NCBI RefSeq assembly: GCF_018070025.1 | Contig: NZ_JAGPYQ010000001.1 | Span: 2,046,001-2,110,000, forward strand | DNA: 64,000 nucleotides | Source of the DNA: Streptomyces liliiviolaceus | GTDB lineage: Bacteria; Actinomycetota; Actinomycetes; Streptomycetales; Streptomycetaceae | Direction: 5' to 3' | Part shown: in pieces, positions 1 to 8,001 of the stretch | Layout of the letters: the number at the start of each line of letters is the position of its first letter | How positions within the stretch are numbered: position 1 is the stretch's first letter | Notes under the pieces: model-generated | The model's input: only the letters and a program-made list of their open reading frames with translations | Databases searched by the model: none | What the model was told of the DNA's origin: nothing | Program-made: the position numbers and the translations under genes

Positions 1-735
1 ACGGTCGCGATGGTCGGGCTGCGGACCTTCGCGATGGCCGTGAACCGGATCATCGACCGGGAGATCGACGCCCGCAATCCCCGTACGGCCCACCGGGAGC
101 TGGTCACCGGCGCGATGTCGGTGAAGCACGCCTGGACGGGCGCGCTGGTGGCCCTGGTGTTCTTCCTCGGCGCGGCGGCCCTGCTCAACCCGCTCTGCCT
201 GGCGCTGGCGCCCATCGCGGTGATCCCGATGGTGGTCTACCCGTACGGCAAGCGGTTCACGAACTTCCCGCAGGCCATCCTGGGTCTCGCCCAGGCGATG
301 GGCCCGATCGGCGGCTGGCTGGCGATCACCGGCGAGTGGTCGTGGGACGCCGTCATCCTGGGCCTCGCGGTCGGCGTCTGGATCGGCGGCTTCGACCTGA
401 TCTACGCCTGCCAGGACGTGCGGACGGACCGCGAGGTCGGCGTGAAGTCGGTACCGGCGCGCTTCGGCGTCCCGGCCGCGATCTGGGGCGCGCGCGGCTG
501 CCACGCCGTGACGACCGGCCTCCTGGTCTGGTACGCGCTGGCCACCGACGCGGAGATCTTCTTCTGGCTGGGCCTGCTGATCGTGGCGGGCGCGTTCCTG
601 TACGAGCACACGATCGTCCGCCCGACGGACCTGTCCCGGCTGAACCGGGCGTTCTTCCAGGTCAACGGATTCATCGGCATCGCGCTGTTCGTGTGCGCGC
701 TGCTCGACCTGCTGGTGCGGGGGCTCACGGTCTGA
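1..735 (+). CDS. mqnP: UbiA-family prenyltransferase, menaquinone (futalosine) pathway, 5' truncated by window edge
   Basis: Integral-membrane aromatic prenyltransferase that would attach the polyprenyl chain to the naphthoate ring late in menaquinone synthesis. The reading frame is open from base 1, so the true start and the first part of the protein lie outside the window. Visible are the first prenyl-diphosphate aspartate motif (NRIIDREIDARNPRT, the NxxxDxxxD type), the second motif (YACQDVRTDREVG) and at least five hydrophobic segments, as in UbiA proteins. A UbiX-type gene follows 154 bp downstream, and mqnE and mqnA lie nearby, which fits the futalosine route better than heme or ubiquinone synthesis. 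The UbiD-type decarboxylase expected in this pathway is not in the window and may lie just upstream. Confidence 0.88.
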   Translation, partial: TVAMVGLRTFAMAVNRIIDREIDARNPRTAHRELVTGAMSVKHAWTGALVALVFFLGAAALLNPLCLALAPIAVIPMVVYPYGKRFTNFPQAILGLAQAMGPIGGWLAITGEWSWDAVILGLAVGVWIGGFDLIYACQDVRTDREVGVKSVPARFGVPAAIWGARGCHAVTTGLLVWYALATDAEIFFWLGLLIVAGAFLYEHTIVRPTDLSRLNRAFFQVNGFIGIALFVCALLDLLVRGLTV

Positions 736-889
736 CCGGTTCGAGGGGCCCGACCGCCTCGACCGGTCCGGCGGCGGTCGCCACGCCCGGCCGGCGGCCG
801 GCCCCGACCGCCCCCGCTTCACGGGCGGGGTCCGCCGACCGGCCCGTGCTGCCGCTCGGCCGATGTCGTCGCGCCGGTAGGCTCAAGGT

Positions 890-1564
890 GTGAACGCAGG
901 AGAAACAGAGCGTCGGCCTTGGATCGTGGGGGTCTCGGGCGCGTCCGGAACGCCGTATGCCGCTGCCGTGCTGCGTGCGCTCCTCGCGGCCGGTGAGAGC
1001 GTCGACCTCGTCGTCTCACGGGCCTCGCGGCTCACCCTGCTCGACGAGACCGGGATCAGTTTCCGGGACGCCCACTGGCAGGACGACCTGCGGGAGTGGC
1101 TCGGCCGGGGGGCCGACGGCAAGCCCGGCACGTTCGCGGTGGACGTCGACGCCGTACGGCACTGGAGCGCGGGGGACCTGGCGGCGGGGCCGTCCTCCGG
1201 CTCGTACCCTTCCAAGGGCATGCTCATCGTGCCCGCCTCCACCGCCTGTGTCGCCGGAGTCGCGCTCGGCCTCTCCAAGGATCTGCTCCAGCGCGCCGCG
1301 AGCGTCGTCCTCAAGGAGCGGCGGAAGCTGGTGGTCGCCGTCAGGGAGACCCCGCTGAACGGGCAGACCCTGCGTCACCTGGTGACCCTCGACGACGCGG
1401 GCGCGACCGTACTGCCGGCCTCCCCGGCGTTCTACGCGGGGGCCACGCACATCCAGGACCTGGTGGACTTCGTCGCCGGGCGCGTGCTGGACGCGGCGGG
1501 CGTCGGGCACACGCTCTACCGCCGCTGGGAGGGCGAACTCGGCGGCGGCTCCCGCACCACCTGA
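890..1564 (+). CDS. ubiX: UbiX-family flavin prenyltransferase
   Basis: Makes prenylated FMN, the cofactor of UbiD-type decarboxylases, from FMN and dimethylallyl phosphate; it probably serves the decarboxylation step of menaquinone synthesis here. The 224-residue protein begins with the flavin-binding GVSGASGTPYA segment, has the conserved serine-rich stretch SSGSYPSKGML and the phosphate-binding VRETPL near residue 150. Length is typical of the family. GTG at 890 is chosen because the conserved Rossmann strand starts about 14 residues later. It lies between the prenyltransferase and an AsnC regulator. In Streptomyces futalosine nomenclature it may be called mqnM, which I recall only from memory. 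A phenolic-acid decarboxylase partner role is the alternative. Confidence 0.86.
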   Translation: MNAGETERRPWIVGVSGASGTPYAAAVLRALLAAGESVDLVVSRASRLTLLDETGISFRDAHWQDDLREWLGRGADGKPGTFAVDVDAVRHWSAGDLAAGPSSGSYPSKGMLIVPASTACVAGVALGLSKDLLQRAASVVLKERRKLVVAVRETPLNGQTLRHLVTLDDAGATVLPASPAFYAGATHIQDLVDFVAGRVLDAAGVGHTLYRRWEGELGGGSRTT

Positions 1565-1646
1565 GCACGGCACCACCCGAGCACAGAGCAACGCTGCAGT
1601 ACTCACCCATCACTTCAGGAACTTTCAGCGGAAGGCTATCGATCGC

Positions 1647-2105
1647 ATGGACGCGGTGGACAGGCAGCTCATCCAGGCTCTCAGGGAGAACGGCCGGGCC
1701 TCCTACGCGGAGCTGGGACGCCTCGTCGGACTGTCGGGGCCCAGCGTCACCGACCGCATCAACCGCCTGGAGGCGGCCGGTGTGATCACCGGCTACCGCG
1801 CGACGGTCGACTCGGCCTCGCTCGGACTCGGCGTCATCGCCCTCATCGGCATCTCCCTCTCCGACGCCGCCGACCACGAGGACGTGGCGCGCCGGATGAA
1901 GGACCTCGGCGAGATCGAGGACTGCTGGTTCATCGCCGGCGACGACTCCTACATGCTCAAGGTGCGGGCGTCGGACGTGGACGGCCTGGAGCGGACCATC
2001 CGCCGGCTGTCCGGGACCAAGGGCGTCTCCAGGACCCGTACCACCATCGTGCTCTCCACGAAGTGGGAGAACCGGGTGGGCGAGCTGCCCGAGGAGGAGC
2101 AGTAG
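1647..2105 (+). CDS. Lrp/AsnC-family transcriptional regulator
   Basis: Cytoplasmic DNA-binding regulator of 152 residues. The N-terminal winged-helix region (MDAVDRQLIQALRENGRASY, then ELGRLVGLSGPSVTDRI) is typical AsnC/Lrp. The C-terminal part has the ligand-binding RAM fold pattern, with GxxD-like SDVDGLERTIRRLSG near residues 110-125. It sits between ubiX and mqnE on the same strand, 82 bp after the former and 64 bp before the latter. Co-regulation with menaquinone genes is possible but not shown. The ligand is probably an amino acid, by family. Confidence 0.9.
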   Translation: MDAVDRQLIQALRENGRASYAELGRLVGLSGPSVTDRINRLEAAGVITGYRATVDSASLGLGVIALIGISLSDAADHEDVARRMKDLGEIEDCWFIAGDDSYMLKVRASDVDGLERTIRRLSGTKGVSRTRTTIVLSTKWENRVGELPEEEQ

Positions 2106-2169
2106 GGGCGCCGGAGTACGGTTGAGCGGTTGACACGAATAGGCGCAGGTCACAGGGAGAGGTACACGC

Positions 2170-3333
2170 ATGGACGTCGGGCTCAAGCGCGAGCTGGAGG
2201 ACAAGGTCCGGGCCGGTGAGCGGCTGACCCGCGAGGACGGCATCGCGCTCTACGAGTCGGACGACCTGGCCTGGCTGGGCGGGCTCGCCCACGAGGTGCG
2301 CACCCGCAAGAACGGTGACGTCGTCCACTTCAACGTCAACCGCCACCTCAACATGACGAACGTGTGCACCGCGTCGTGCGCCTACTGCTCGTTCCAGCGC
2401 AAGCCGGGCGAGAAGGACGCGTACACGATGCGCATCGAGGAGGCGGTGAAGCTCGCCAAGGCGATGGAGGGCGAGAACCTCACCGAGCTGCACATCGTCA
2501 ACGGGCTGCACCCGAACCTGCCGTGGCGCTACTACCCGCGCTCGCTCAGCGAGCTGAAGAAGGCCCTCCCGAACGTCTCCCTGAAGGCCTTCACCGCCAC
2601 GGAGATCCACCACTTCGAGACGATCTCCGGGCTCAGCGCCTCCGAGATCCTCGACGAGCTGATCGACGCGGGCCTCGAATCCCTCACCGGCGGCGGCGCG
2701 GAGATCTTCGACTGGGAGGTCCGCCAGCACATCGTCGACCACCGCACCCACTGGGAGGACTGGTCGCGCATCCACCGCCTCGCGCACGAGAAGGGTCTGA
2801 AGACCCCGTGCACGATGCTGTACGGGCACATCGAGGAGCCCCGCCACCGCGTCGACCACGTCCTGCGGCTGCGTGAGCTCCAGGACGAGACCGGCGGTTT
2901 CCAGGTTTTCATCCCGCTGCGCTACCAGCACGACTTCGTCGACATGAAGGACGGGAAGGTACGCAACCGGCTCCAGGCCCGTACGCAGATGGCGACCGGC
3001 GCGGAGGCCCTGAAGACCTTCGCGGTCTCGCGGCTGCTCTTCGACAACGTGCCGCACGTCAAGGTCTTCTGGGTCATGCACGGCGTCCAGACCGCGCAGC
3101 TCGCGCTGCAGCACGGCGCGGACGACATGGACGGGTCGGTCGTCGAGTACAAGATCACGCACGACGCCGACAACTACGGCACGCCGAACAAGCTGACCCG
3201 GGAGGATCTGCTCGATCTGATCCGGGACGCGGGGTTCCGGCCGGTGGAGCGGAACACGCGGTACGAGATCATTCGCGAGTACGAAGGCGCGGACGCGGGG
3301 CGGCGGGAGACTCCGCAGCCCATGCGGCTTTGA
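2170..3333 (+). CDS. mqnE: Aminofutalosine synthase MqnE (radical SAM)
   Basis: Radical SAM enzyme that joins the enolpyruvyl-benzoate product of MqnA to the adenosyl group of SAM, giving aminofutalosine, the second step of the futalosine menaquinone route. The 387-residue protein has the 4Fe-4S motif CTASCAYC near residues 68-75 (CxxxCxxC), the GGGAEIFD segment near residue 177 and the conserved FIPLRYQHD near residue 254. ATG 2170 follows a GGGAGAGG ribosome site. MqnA and MqnC are encoded elsewhere in this window, which supports the assignment over F420 synthase or ThiH. A strong hairpin follows the stop codon. Confidence 0.95.
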   Translation: MDVGLKRELEDKVRAGERLTREDGIALYESDDLAWLGGLAHEVRTRKNGDVVHFNVNRHLNMTNVCTASCAYCSFQRKPGEKDAYTMRIEEAVKLAKAMEGENLTELHIVNGLHPNLPWRYYPRSLSELKKALPNVSLKAFTATEIHHFETISGLSASEILDELIDAGLESLTGGGAEIFDWEVRQHIVDHRTHWEDWSRIHRLAHEKGLKTPCTMLYGHIEEPRHRVDHVLRLRELQDETGGFQVFIPLRYQHDFVDMKDGKVRNRLQARTQMATGAEALKTFAVSRLLFDNVPHVKVFWVMHGVQTAQLALQHGADDMDGSVVEYKITHDADNYGTPNKLTREDLLDLIRDAGFRPVERNTRYEIIREYEGADAGRRETPQPMRL

Positions 3334-3347
3334 GCTGTTGTTGACCT

Positions 3348-3365
3348 TGGGGGCTGCCGCCCCCA
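3348..3365. terminator. Hairpin terminator after mqnE
   Basis: TGGGGGC - TGCC - GCCCCCA forms a perfect 7-bp GC stem with a 4-base loop starting 15 bases past the mqnE stop. It lacks a long T-run, as is usual for Streptomyces terminators. It could also serve the convergent TetR gene. Confidence 0.65.
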
Positions 3366-3424
3366 GGCCCCTGCCCTGCCCAGCCCTTCGCTTTCGCGGT
3401 CTTCTGCGGGTGCGTGGGGGCTGG

Positions 3425-3538
3425 GCGCGCCGTTCCCCGCGCCCCTCTGGGGCGCCGTTGCCGTGCGCCTCAAGGCAAAAGATTGCGCCGTTCCCCGCGC
3501 CCCTGAAAGCGAAAGACTGCGCCGTTCCCCGCGCCCCT
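3425..3538. repeat. Three copies of a 20-bp GC-rich intergenic repeat
   Basis: Copies at 3425-3446, 3485-3504 and 3519-3538 read GCGCCGTTCCCCGCGCCCCT or a near variant, in one orientation, the last two 34 bp apart. The same 20-mer, on either strand, recurs at 7.7-8.0 kb, 55.75 kb and 57.24-57.33 kb. No gene is visible in this stretch between mqnE and the convergent TetR gene. Confidence 0.8.
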
Positions 3539-3561
3539 TTGGGGCTTGGGCCCTGGGTGGG

Positions 3562-4152
3562 TCAGGTGGTGCGGACTCTGATGATTCCCTCCACGCCCTG
3601 CATGAAGGTTTCCGAGATCAGGTTCGGGTCGAAGAGGCAGCCCGCCGCCATCGCGCCGTCCCGGAGCATGACGAGGTGCCGGGCGCCCGCCTCCGCGGGT
3701 TCGTCGCCGGTGTCGGCCAGCAGCTCCGTCACCGTGTTCAGGAACCACTGCCGGTGAGCCAGTACGGCCTGGTGGATGGGCTGGGTCGCGTCGGGATACT
3801 CGGCCGCCGCGTTGAGGAAGGCGCAGCCGCGGAACCCGGGGGACCGGATGCCGTCCGTGATGGACCTGCCCACGGCCCGGACCCGCTCGACCGGTGACTC
3901 GCTGCTCGCCCGGGCCGCGTCGATCTGGGCCCGGATGCCCCGGTCCGCCAGGTCGAGATACGCGAGGACGAGTTCCTCCTTGCCCGCGAAGTGCCGGTAC
4001 AGCGTGGCCCGGGTCACCTTGGCCTCCGAGGTGATCCGGTCGATGCCTACCGAGTGGATGCCTTCCGCGTAGAAGATCCTCGTCGCCGTGTTCAGCAGCC
4101 GCGTACGCGCTTCGGATGTGCCTGCGCCGCCGCCCTCTGGGTTCCTGCTCAT
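3562..4152 (-). CDS. TetR/AcrR-family repressor
   Basis: 196-residue one-component regulator. The N-terminal helix-turn-helix is clear (TRIFYAEGIHSVGIDRITSE, then VTRATLYRHFAGKEELVLAYL). The C-terminal half is the helical ligand-binding domain, containing GFRGCAFLNAAAEYPD, which resembles the YcdC/BetI-like TetR C-terminal group. It is divergently transcribed from a small membrane-protein gene at 4281. The 128-bp gap between them has two exact inverted copies of a 13-bp palindrome-containing site flanking a TTGACA promoter, so the regulator very probably represses both itself and that gene. The inducer is unknown. Confidence 0.92.
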   Translation of the reverse strand: MSRNPEGGGAGTSEARTRLLNTATRIFYAEGIHSVGIDRITSEAKVTRATLYRHFAGKEELVLAYLDLADRGIRAQIDAARASSESPVERVRAVGRSITDGIRSPGFRGCAFLNAAAEYPDATQPIHQAVLAHRQWFLNTVTELLADTGDEPAEAGARHLVMLRDGAMAAGCLFDPNLISETFMQGVEGIIRVRTT

Positions 4153-4179
4153 GCCTTCAGCGTATCAAGGTGAAGGGGT

Positions 4180-4242
4180 AGAACGTTCGGTCTTGACAGT
4201 AGACCCCGGTTGCCTCTTAGCTGTGATGGGACCGAACGTTCT
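4180..4242. promoter_or_regulatory. Twin TetR operators flanking a promoter
   Basis: AGAACGTTCGGTC at 4180-4192 and its exact reverse complement GACCGAACGTTCT at 4230-4242 enclose a plus-strand promoter-like pair, TTGACA (4193-4198) and TTAGCT (4217-4222), 18 bp apart. Each site has GAACGTTC at its core. The arrangement between a TetR gene and a divergent target is the classic self-repressed layout. What is seen is the sequence symmetry; repressor binding is inferred. Confidence 0.8.
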
Positions 4243-4280
4243 CCCTCACTCTCGTACCGCCCTCGCTGAAAGGCACTTCC

Positions 4281-4865
4281 ATGGACACCTCCGTGAACTC
4301 CCACGCGGCACCCTTCGCCGCAACCGCCCCCACCACCGTCCCCGCGGCCCTGCGCAAGCTGTACTTCGTGCGCTTCGCCTTCGCCGCGGTGTGGGCCGCC
4401 CTGCTCTTCGCGACCGCCGACACGCTGGGGCCGGTGAGCGTGACGCTGCTCGTGCTGTACCCGCTGTTCGACGTGGCGGCGGCGGTCGTCGACCTCCGGG
4501 CCGCCCGGGCCGACGGCGGCACGGCTCCGGTGCTGCTCGTGAACATCGCGATCAGCTCGCTCACGGTCATCGGGATCGCCGTCGCCGCCACGTCCGGCAT
4601 CCCGGCCGTGCTGCGGGTCTGGGGAGCCTGGGCGGTCCTGTCCGGAATCGTCCAGCTCGTCGCGGGCGCCCTCCGCCGGAAGCTGGGCGGTCAGTGGCCG
4701 ATGATCGTCAGCGGCGCCATCTCGACCCTCGCCGGCTCGTCCTTCTTCGCCTCGGCCGCCGGCGACGACGCCTCGCTGTCGAACCTCGCCGGTTACGCCT
4801 TCCTCGGCGGCGTCTTCTTCCTCGCCTCCGCGCTGCGTCTGGGCCGCGCCCGCGACGGGGTGTGA
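4281..4865 (+). CDS. Small multi-pass membrane protein, DUF308/HdeD-like
   Basis: 194 residues with about five to six hydrophobic segments (for example FAFAAVWAALLFATADTL, VSVTLLVLYPLFDVAAAVV, VWGAWAVLSGIVQLVAGAL), small loops and a short charged C-terminus, resembling HdeD/DUF308 membrane proteins. No catalytic motif is visible. Its promoter lies between two operators of the divergent TetR gene, so it is the likely regulated target. Small TetR-controlled membrane proteins of this type are often involved in stress or efflux; that is inference only. Confidence 0.75.
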   Translation: MDTSVNSHAAPFAATAPTTVPAALRKLYFVRFAFAAVWAALLFATADTLGPVSVTLLVLYPLFDVAAAVVDLRAARADGGTAPVLLVNIAISSLTVIGIAVAATSGIPAVLRVWGAWAVLSGIVQLVAGALRRKLGGQWPMIVSGAISTLAGSSFFASAAGDDASLSNLAGYAFLGGVFFLASALRLGRARDGV

Positions 4866-4982
4866 TCCCGTCCGCCTCCGCCGTGAGGGTCGTGAGGGGG
4901 CGGGACGGGTTCGGGAGGGCCGCGAGGCTTGTGTCACGGCAGCCACTTGAGTCACAGGCCGAGTAATAGGTAATCTGCTCGC

Positions 4983-5516
4983 ATGGCCCTTACGTTCGAG
5001 CTCGACCCCTCCGTCGGTCCCGCCCTGCGGGACGGCATCACCGACCTGTGGGCCGACGTGTCCAACGCGGGCGGCTCCGTCGGCTTCGTACCGCCCGTCT
5101 CGCGCGAGACCGTACGGCCGGAGCTCGTGAAGCACTTCGTCGCGATGGCCGAGGGCCGCACCCGGCTCCTGGTCGGCCGCGACGAGGACGGAACCGTCGC
5201 CGCGACCGCCTTCCTCACCCACAACACCCACCGCCTGATGAAGCACTGGCTGTGGCTGTACACGGTGATGGTGCACCCGAGGCACCAGGGCAAGGGCTAC
5301 GGCCGCGACCTGCTCACGGCCGCCGCCGACGCCGCCCGCGGACTCGACGGCATAGAGGCGATACGGCTGACCTGCCGGGGCGGCGAGGGCCTGGAGCGGT
5401 TCTACGAGTCGTGCGGCTACAAGGAGGTCGGCCGCGTGCCGGACGCGATCAGGGTGTCCCCGGGCGACGGCCGGGACGACATCACGATGCTGCTGTCCCT
5501 GGGCCGCGTCGACTGA
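4983..5516 (+). CDS. GNAT-family N-acetyltransferase
   Basis: 177-residue cytoplasmic acetyltransferase. The acetyl-CoA binding motif A is visible near residues 98-110 (VHPRHQGKGYGRDLL, the Q/RxxGxG/A pattern), followed by the motif B region ERFYESCGYKEVGR near residues 138-152. The N-terminus (LDPSVGPALRDGITDLWADV) is typical of one actinobacterial GNAT group. Acceptor unknown. It stands alone, about 115 bp after a membrane-protein gene and about 90 bp before the next small membrane-protein gene. Confidence 0.88.
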   Translation: MALTFELDPSVGPALRDGITDLWADVSNAGGSVGFVPPVSRETVRPELVKHFVAMAEGRTRLLVGRDEDGTVAATAFLTHNTHRLMKHWLWLYTVMVHPRHQGKGYGRDLLTAAADAARGLDGIEAIRLTCRGGEGLERFYESCGYKEVGRVPDAIRVSPGDGRDDITMLLSLGRVD

Positions 5517-5578
5517 GGCCCGCGCACCCCCCTACAAGATCGCGGCGCGCCCGTGCTTCACTGGACGGTGCCCTTTGG

Positions 5579-5588
5579 GAACGTTCGG
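5579..5588. promoter_or_regulatory. Possible third copy of the TetR operator core
   Basis: GAACGTTCGG here is identical over 10 bp to the core of the two operators at 4180-4242 and lies about 20 bp before the start at 5609. It lacks the last three bases of the 13-bp site. It may bring the downstream gene under the same repressor, or be chance. Confidence 0.35.
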
Positions 5589-5608
5589 AACGGGAAGAGT
5601 GGATTGAG

Positions 5609-5971
5609 ATGCTCCGCTACACACTGATGCGCCTGGGGATCTTCGTGGGCTGCCTCGTGGTCGTCTGGGGCCTCGTCTACTCCGGCGTCGCCCCGCGCGG
5701 CCTCGGCGACTCGAACGGCATGTGGGTCGTCATGCTGGCCCTGGTCGTCTCGGCGCCCATCAGCTTCGTGGTCCTGCGCAAGGAGCGCGACCGCGCCTCG
5801 ATCCAGGTCGTCCAGCGCGTCGACCGCATGAAGTCCAACCTGGAGGCGAACCGCAACCAGGAGGACGAGGCGGCGGACGCGGCATCGGGCACGACGTCCG
5901 GAGAGGTGCCGAGCGAGGCGGCGGGCAAGGTGGCGGGCGACGTGTCCGGCGCCCGGAGCCGGACGGCCTGA
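5609..5971 (+). CDS. DUF4229 small membrane protein
   Basis: 120 residues: two transmembrane helices (LGIFVGCLVVVWGLVYSGVA and MWVVMLALVVSAPISFVVL) followed by a conserved cytoplasmic stretch starting RKERDRASIQ and a low-complexity Ala/Gly/Ser/Glu tail. This is the DUF4229 pattern, known only as an actinobacterial membrane family of unknown function. The start was set at ATG 5609 because the first membrane helix starts there; the frame is open far upstream. A GGGAAGAG ribosome site precedes it. A TetR operator-like core lies just upstream. Confidence 0.85.
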   Translation: MLRYTLMRLGIFVGCLVVVWGLVYSGVAPRGLGDSNGMWVVMLALVVSAPISFVVLRKERDRASIQVVQRVDRMKSNLEANRNQEDEAADAASGTTSGEVPSEAAGKVAGDVSGARSRTA

Positions 5972-6039
5972 AGGCGACGGCGGGCCGTACCCCGGCCCCG
6001 GTGCGGGCGCACCTCGCCCCGGCGTGAGCGTCGGCAGAA

Positions 6040-6057
6040 CATACTCTTTCCTGTATG
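6040..6057. promoter_or_regulatory. Palindrome overlapping a TetR gene start
   Basis: CATAC - 8 bases - GTATG; the right arm contains the ATG start codon of the TetR gene at 6055. Such placement suggests self-repression. The arms are short, so it could be chance. Confidence 0.4.
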
Positions 6058-6729
6058 GGTGCAGTGAAGAGCAAGCGGATGCCCCGTGCCGTGCGCGAAC
6101 AGCAGATGCTGGACGCCGCCGTACGGACCTTCGGGCAGCGGGGCTACCGGGCCGCCTCGATGGACGAGATCGCCGATCTGGCGGGCGTGTCCAAGCCGTT
6201 GGTCTACCTGTACCTGAACAGCAAGGAAGACCTCTTCACCGCGTGCATCCGGCGTGAGGCCGCCGCCCTGACCGCGGCGGTACGCGCCGGAGTCCGGCCG
6301 GACCTGCCCGCCGACCGCCAACTCTGGGAAGGGCTGCGGGCGTTCTTCACCCACACCGCGCAGAACCCGGACGGCTGGGCGGTGCTGCACCGTCAGGCGC
6401 GTACGCACGGGGAGCCCTTCGCCGCCGAGATCACCTCGATGCGCGAGGAGATCGTGGCGTTCGTCACCCAGCTGATCGTGGTCGCGGCGCGGGAGGCCCA
6501 CCGTGACCCCTCCCTGCCCGAGCGGGAGGTCGCGGGCCTCGCGGAAGCCCTCGTCGGCGCCGCCGAGTCCCTCGCCGCCTGGGCCAACGCCACCCCGGGA
6601 GTCTCCGCCCGGCAGGCCGCCGCGACCCTGATGAACTTCGCGTGGGCGGGCCTGGGCGACCTGATGGAGGGGCAGCCGTGGGTGGAGGCCCCGGAGACCG
6701 CCCCCGCCCCGGAGGGCGCGGCGCCCTGA
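6055..6729 (+). CDS. TetR-family regulator, probable fatty-acid/lipid module regulator
   Basis: 224 residues. The helix-turn-helix is standard (RTFGQRGYRAASMDEIADLA, then VSKPLVYLYLNSKEDLF). The rest is the helical ligand-binding domain. It ends exactly where the convergent MaoC-type gene ends (stops adjacent at 6729/6730) and lies next to the FabG4-type reductase and thiolase genes, whose shared promoter has two palindromes. By position it is a candidate regulator of that lipid module; binding is not shown. Confidence 0.88.
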   Translation: MGAVKSKRMPRAVREQQMLDAAVRTFGQRGYRAASMDEIADLAGVSKPLVYLYLNSKEDLFTACIRREAAALTAAVRAGVRPDLPADRQLWEGLRAFFTHTAQNPDGWAVLHRQARTHGEPFAAEITSMREEIVAFVTQLIVVAAREAHRDPSLPEREVAGLAEALVGAAESLAAWANATPGVSARQAAATLMNFAWAGLGDLMEGQPWVEAPETAPAPEGAAP

Positions 6730-7632
6730 TCAGGTGAGCGGCAGCACTTCCCCCGTCAGGTGCAGCCGGCCGCCGTCGGCTCCGCGCAGCTCGAAACGGC
6801 TGCTCCCCGCCCCGTAGGACACCGTTCCCGGCAGCAGCACCGGCGCCTTGAACTCCGCCCGGACCCGGGCCGCCTGGGGTGTCCCGCGCTCGGCGAGGCA
6901 GCGCGCCACGGTCCACATGCCGTGCGCGACGGTCCGGGGGAAGCCGAACATGCGGGCGGTGAGGGGGTGCAGATGGATCGGATTGCGGTCTCCGGACGCG
7001 GCTCCGTACCGCCGCCCGACGTCCTGCGCGAGATGCCACTCGGCGAGCACGGGCAGCGGCTCGGGCTCCGCCGCCGTGGCCTGCCCGGCAGCGCCTCCGT
7101 CTTCCGGGGGCCGCCCGACGGCGTGCCGTGCCAGATACGTGCTGCGTGACTCCCACACGAGTTCGCCGGCCGCTCGCATCTCGGTCACGACGACGGCCTC
7201 GGTCCCGCGCCTGTGGGGCACCAGGGCGTCGACGCACACGGTGAGTTCGTACTCCCCGGTGGCCGTGAGCGCCCTGTGCCGGGTGATCCCGATGGAGGTG
7301 TGCACCAGGCCGAGCAGCGGCAGGGGGAACGTGCGCGCGCTCATCAGCCGCATGGCCGCGGGGAAGCCGAGCACGTGCGGGTAGGTCGGGGGCAGTTCGT
7401 CCGCCCCCACGCCGAACCCGCAGGCGCGCTCGTACGCGGCGAGCCTGCCCAGGTCGACCCGGACCCCGGGGAGGGTCAGCCGGGTGCGGGGCGCGGTGAC
7501 CCCGGCCCGGGGCCGCTTGAACGGGGAGAACACCGCTCCCCGGGCCAGCAGCGGCCACAACGCCGGCGACCGCCCGAGGGTCCGCGTCCGGGTCCCACTG
7601 TCCCCGACATCCACCAGGTCACCCATCTCCAA
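6730..7632 (-). CDS. MaoC-family (R)-hydratase/dehydratase
   Basis: 300-residue hot-dog-fold enzyme, predicted to hydrate enoyl-CoA/ACP or to act as the dehydratase of an FAS-II-like cycle. The C-terminal domain has the MaoC signature, with DVGRRYGAASGDRNPIHLHP near residues 215-235 (the catalytic Asp and His are in GDRNPIH) and FGFPRTVAHGMW. The N-terminal part looks like a second, degenerate hot dog (YPHVLGFPAAMRLM). It fits with the nearby 3-oxoacyl reductase, thiolase and acyl-CoA ligase. A CACAAC-GGG-GTTGTG inverted repeat lies just before its start. Confidence 0.88.
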   Translation of the reverse strand: MEMGDLVDVGDSGTRTRTLGRSPALWPLLARGAVFSPFKRPRAGVTAPRTRLTLPGVRVDLGRLAAYERACGFGVGADELPPTYPHVLGFPAAMRLMSARTFPLPLLGLVHTSIGITRHRALTATGEYELTVCVDALVPHRRGTEAVVVTEMRAAGELVWESRSTYLARHAVGRPPEDGGAAGQATAAEPEPLPVLAEWHLAQDVGRRYGAASGDRNPIHLHPLTARMFGFPRTVAHGMWTVARCLAERGTPQAARVRAEFKAPVLLPGTVSYGAGSSRFELRGADGGRLHLTGEVLPLT

Positions 7633-7643
7633 CTCTCCTCCTC

Positions 7644-7658
7644 CACAACGGGGTTGTG
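7644..7658. promoter_or_regulatory. Inverted repeat upstream of the MaoC gene
   Basis: CACAAC-GGG-GTTGTG, a perfect 6-bp inverted repeat 12 bp before the GTG/ATG region of the minus-strand MaoC gene. It may be an operator or a leader hairpin. Confidence 0.35.
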
Positions 7659-7689
7659 CTCAGCGATCGACGCCGGGTGCGGTCCGGTG

Positions 7690-7990
7690 GGGGCTGGCCG
7701 CGCAGTTCCCCGCGCCCCTAAAAGACAAGGGCCGCGCCCTTGAGGGGGCGCGCCGCCAAGGGGCGCGGGGAACGGCGCGCCCAGCCACGACGCACCCGCA
7801 CCCGACAACGGCGCATTCAAGGGGCGCGGGGAACTGCGCAACCAGCCACAGCGGACCCGCACCCGACAACGGCCTGCTTTTCAGGGGCGCGAGGAACTGC
7901 GCGATCAGCCCCCACCGGCCCGCACCTGACAACGGCGGCTTTCAAGGGGCGCGGGGAACTGCGCGACCAGCCACAGCGCACCCGCACCAC
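7690..7990. repeat. Array of the 20-bp GC-rich intergenic repeat
   Basis: The gene-free stretch 7633-8001 is filled by this array. One inverted copy (7700-7719, GCGCAGTTCCCCGCGCCCCT) is followed by four direct copies of AGGGGCGCGGGGAACTGCGC at 7759, 7820, 7883 and 7945. The direct copies are about 62 bp apart, and the spacers are themselves similar (ACCAGCCACAGCGCACCC, CACCCGACAACGGC). Open frames crossing this array are artefacts of the repeat. Confidence 0.88.
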
Positions 7991-8001
7991 AAAACGCACC
8001 G

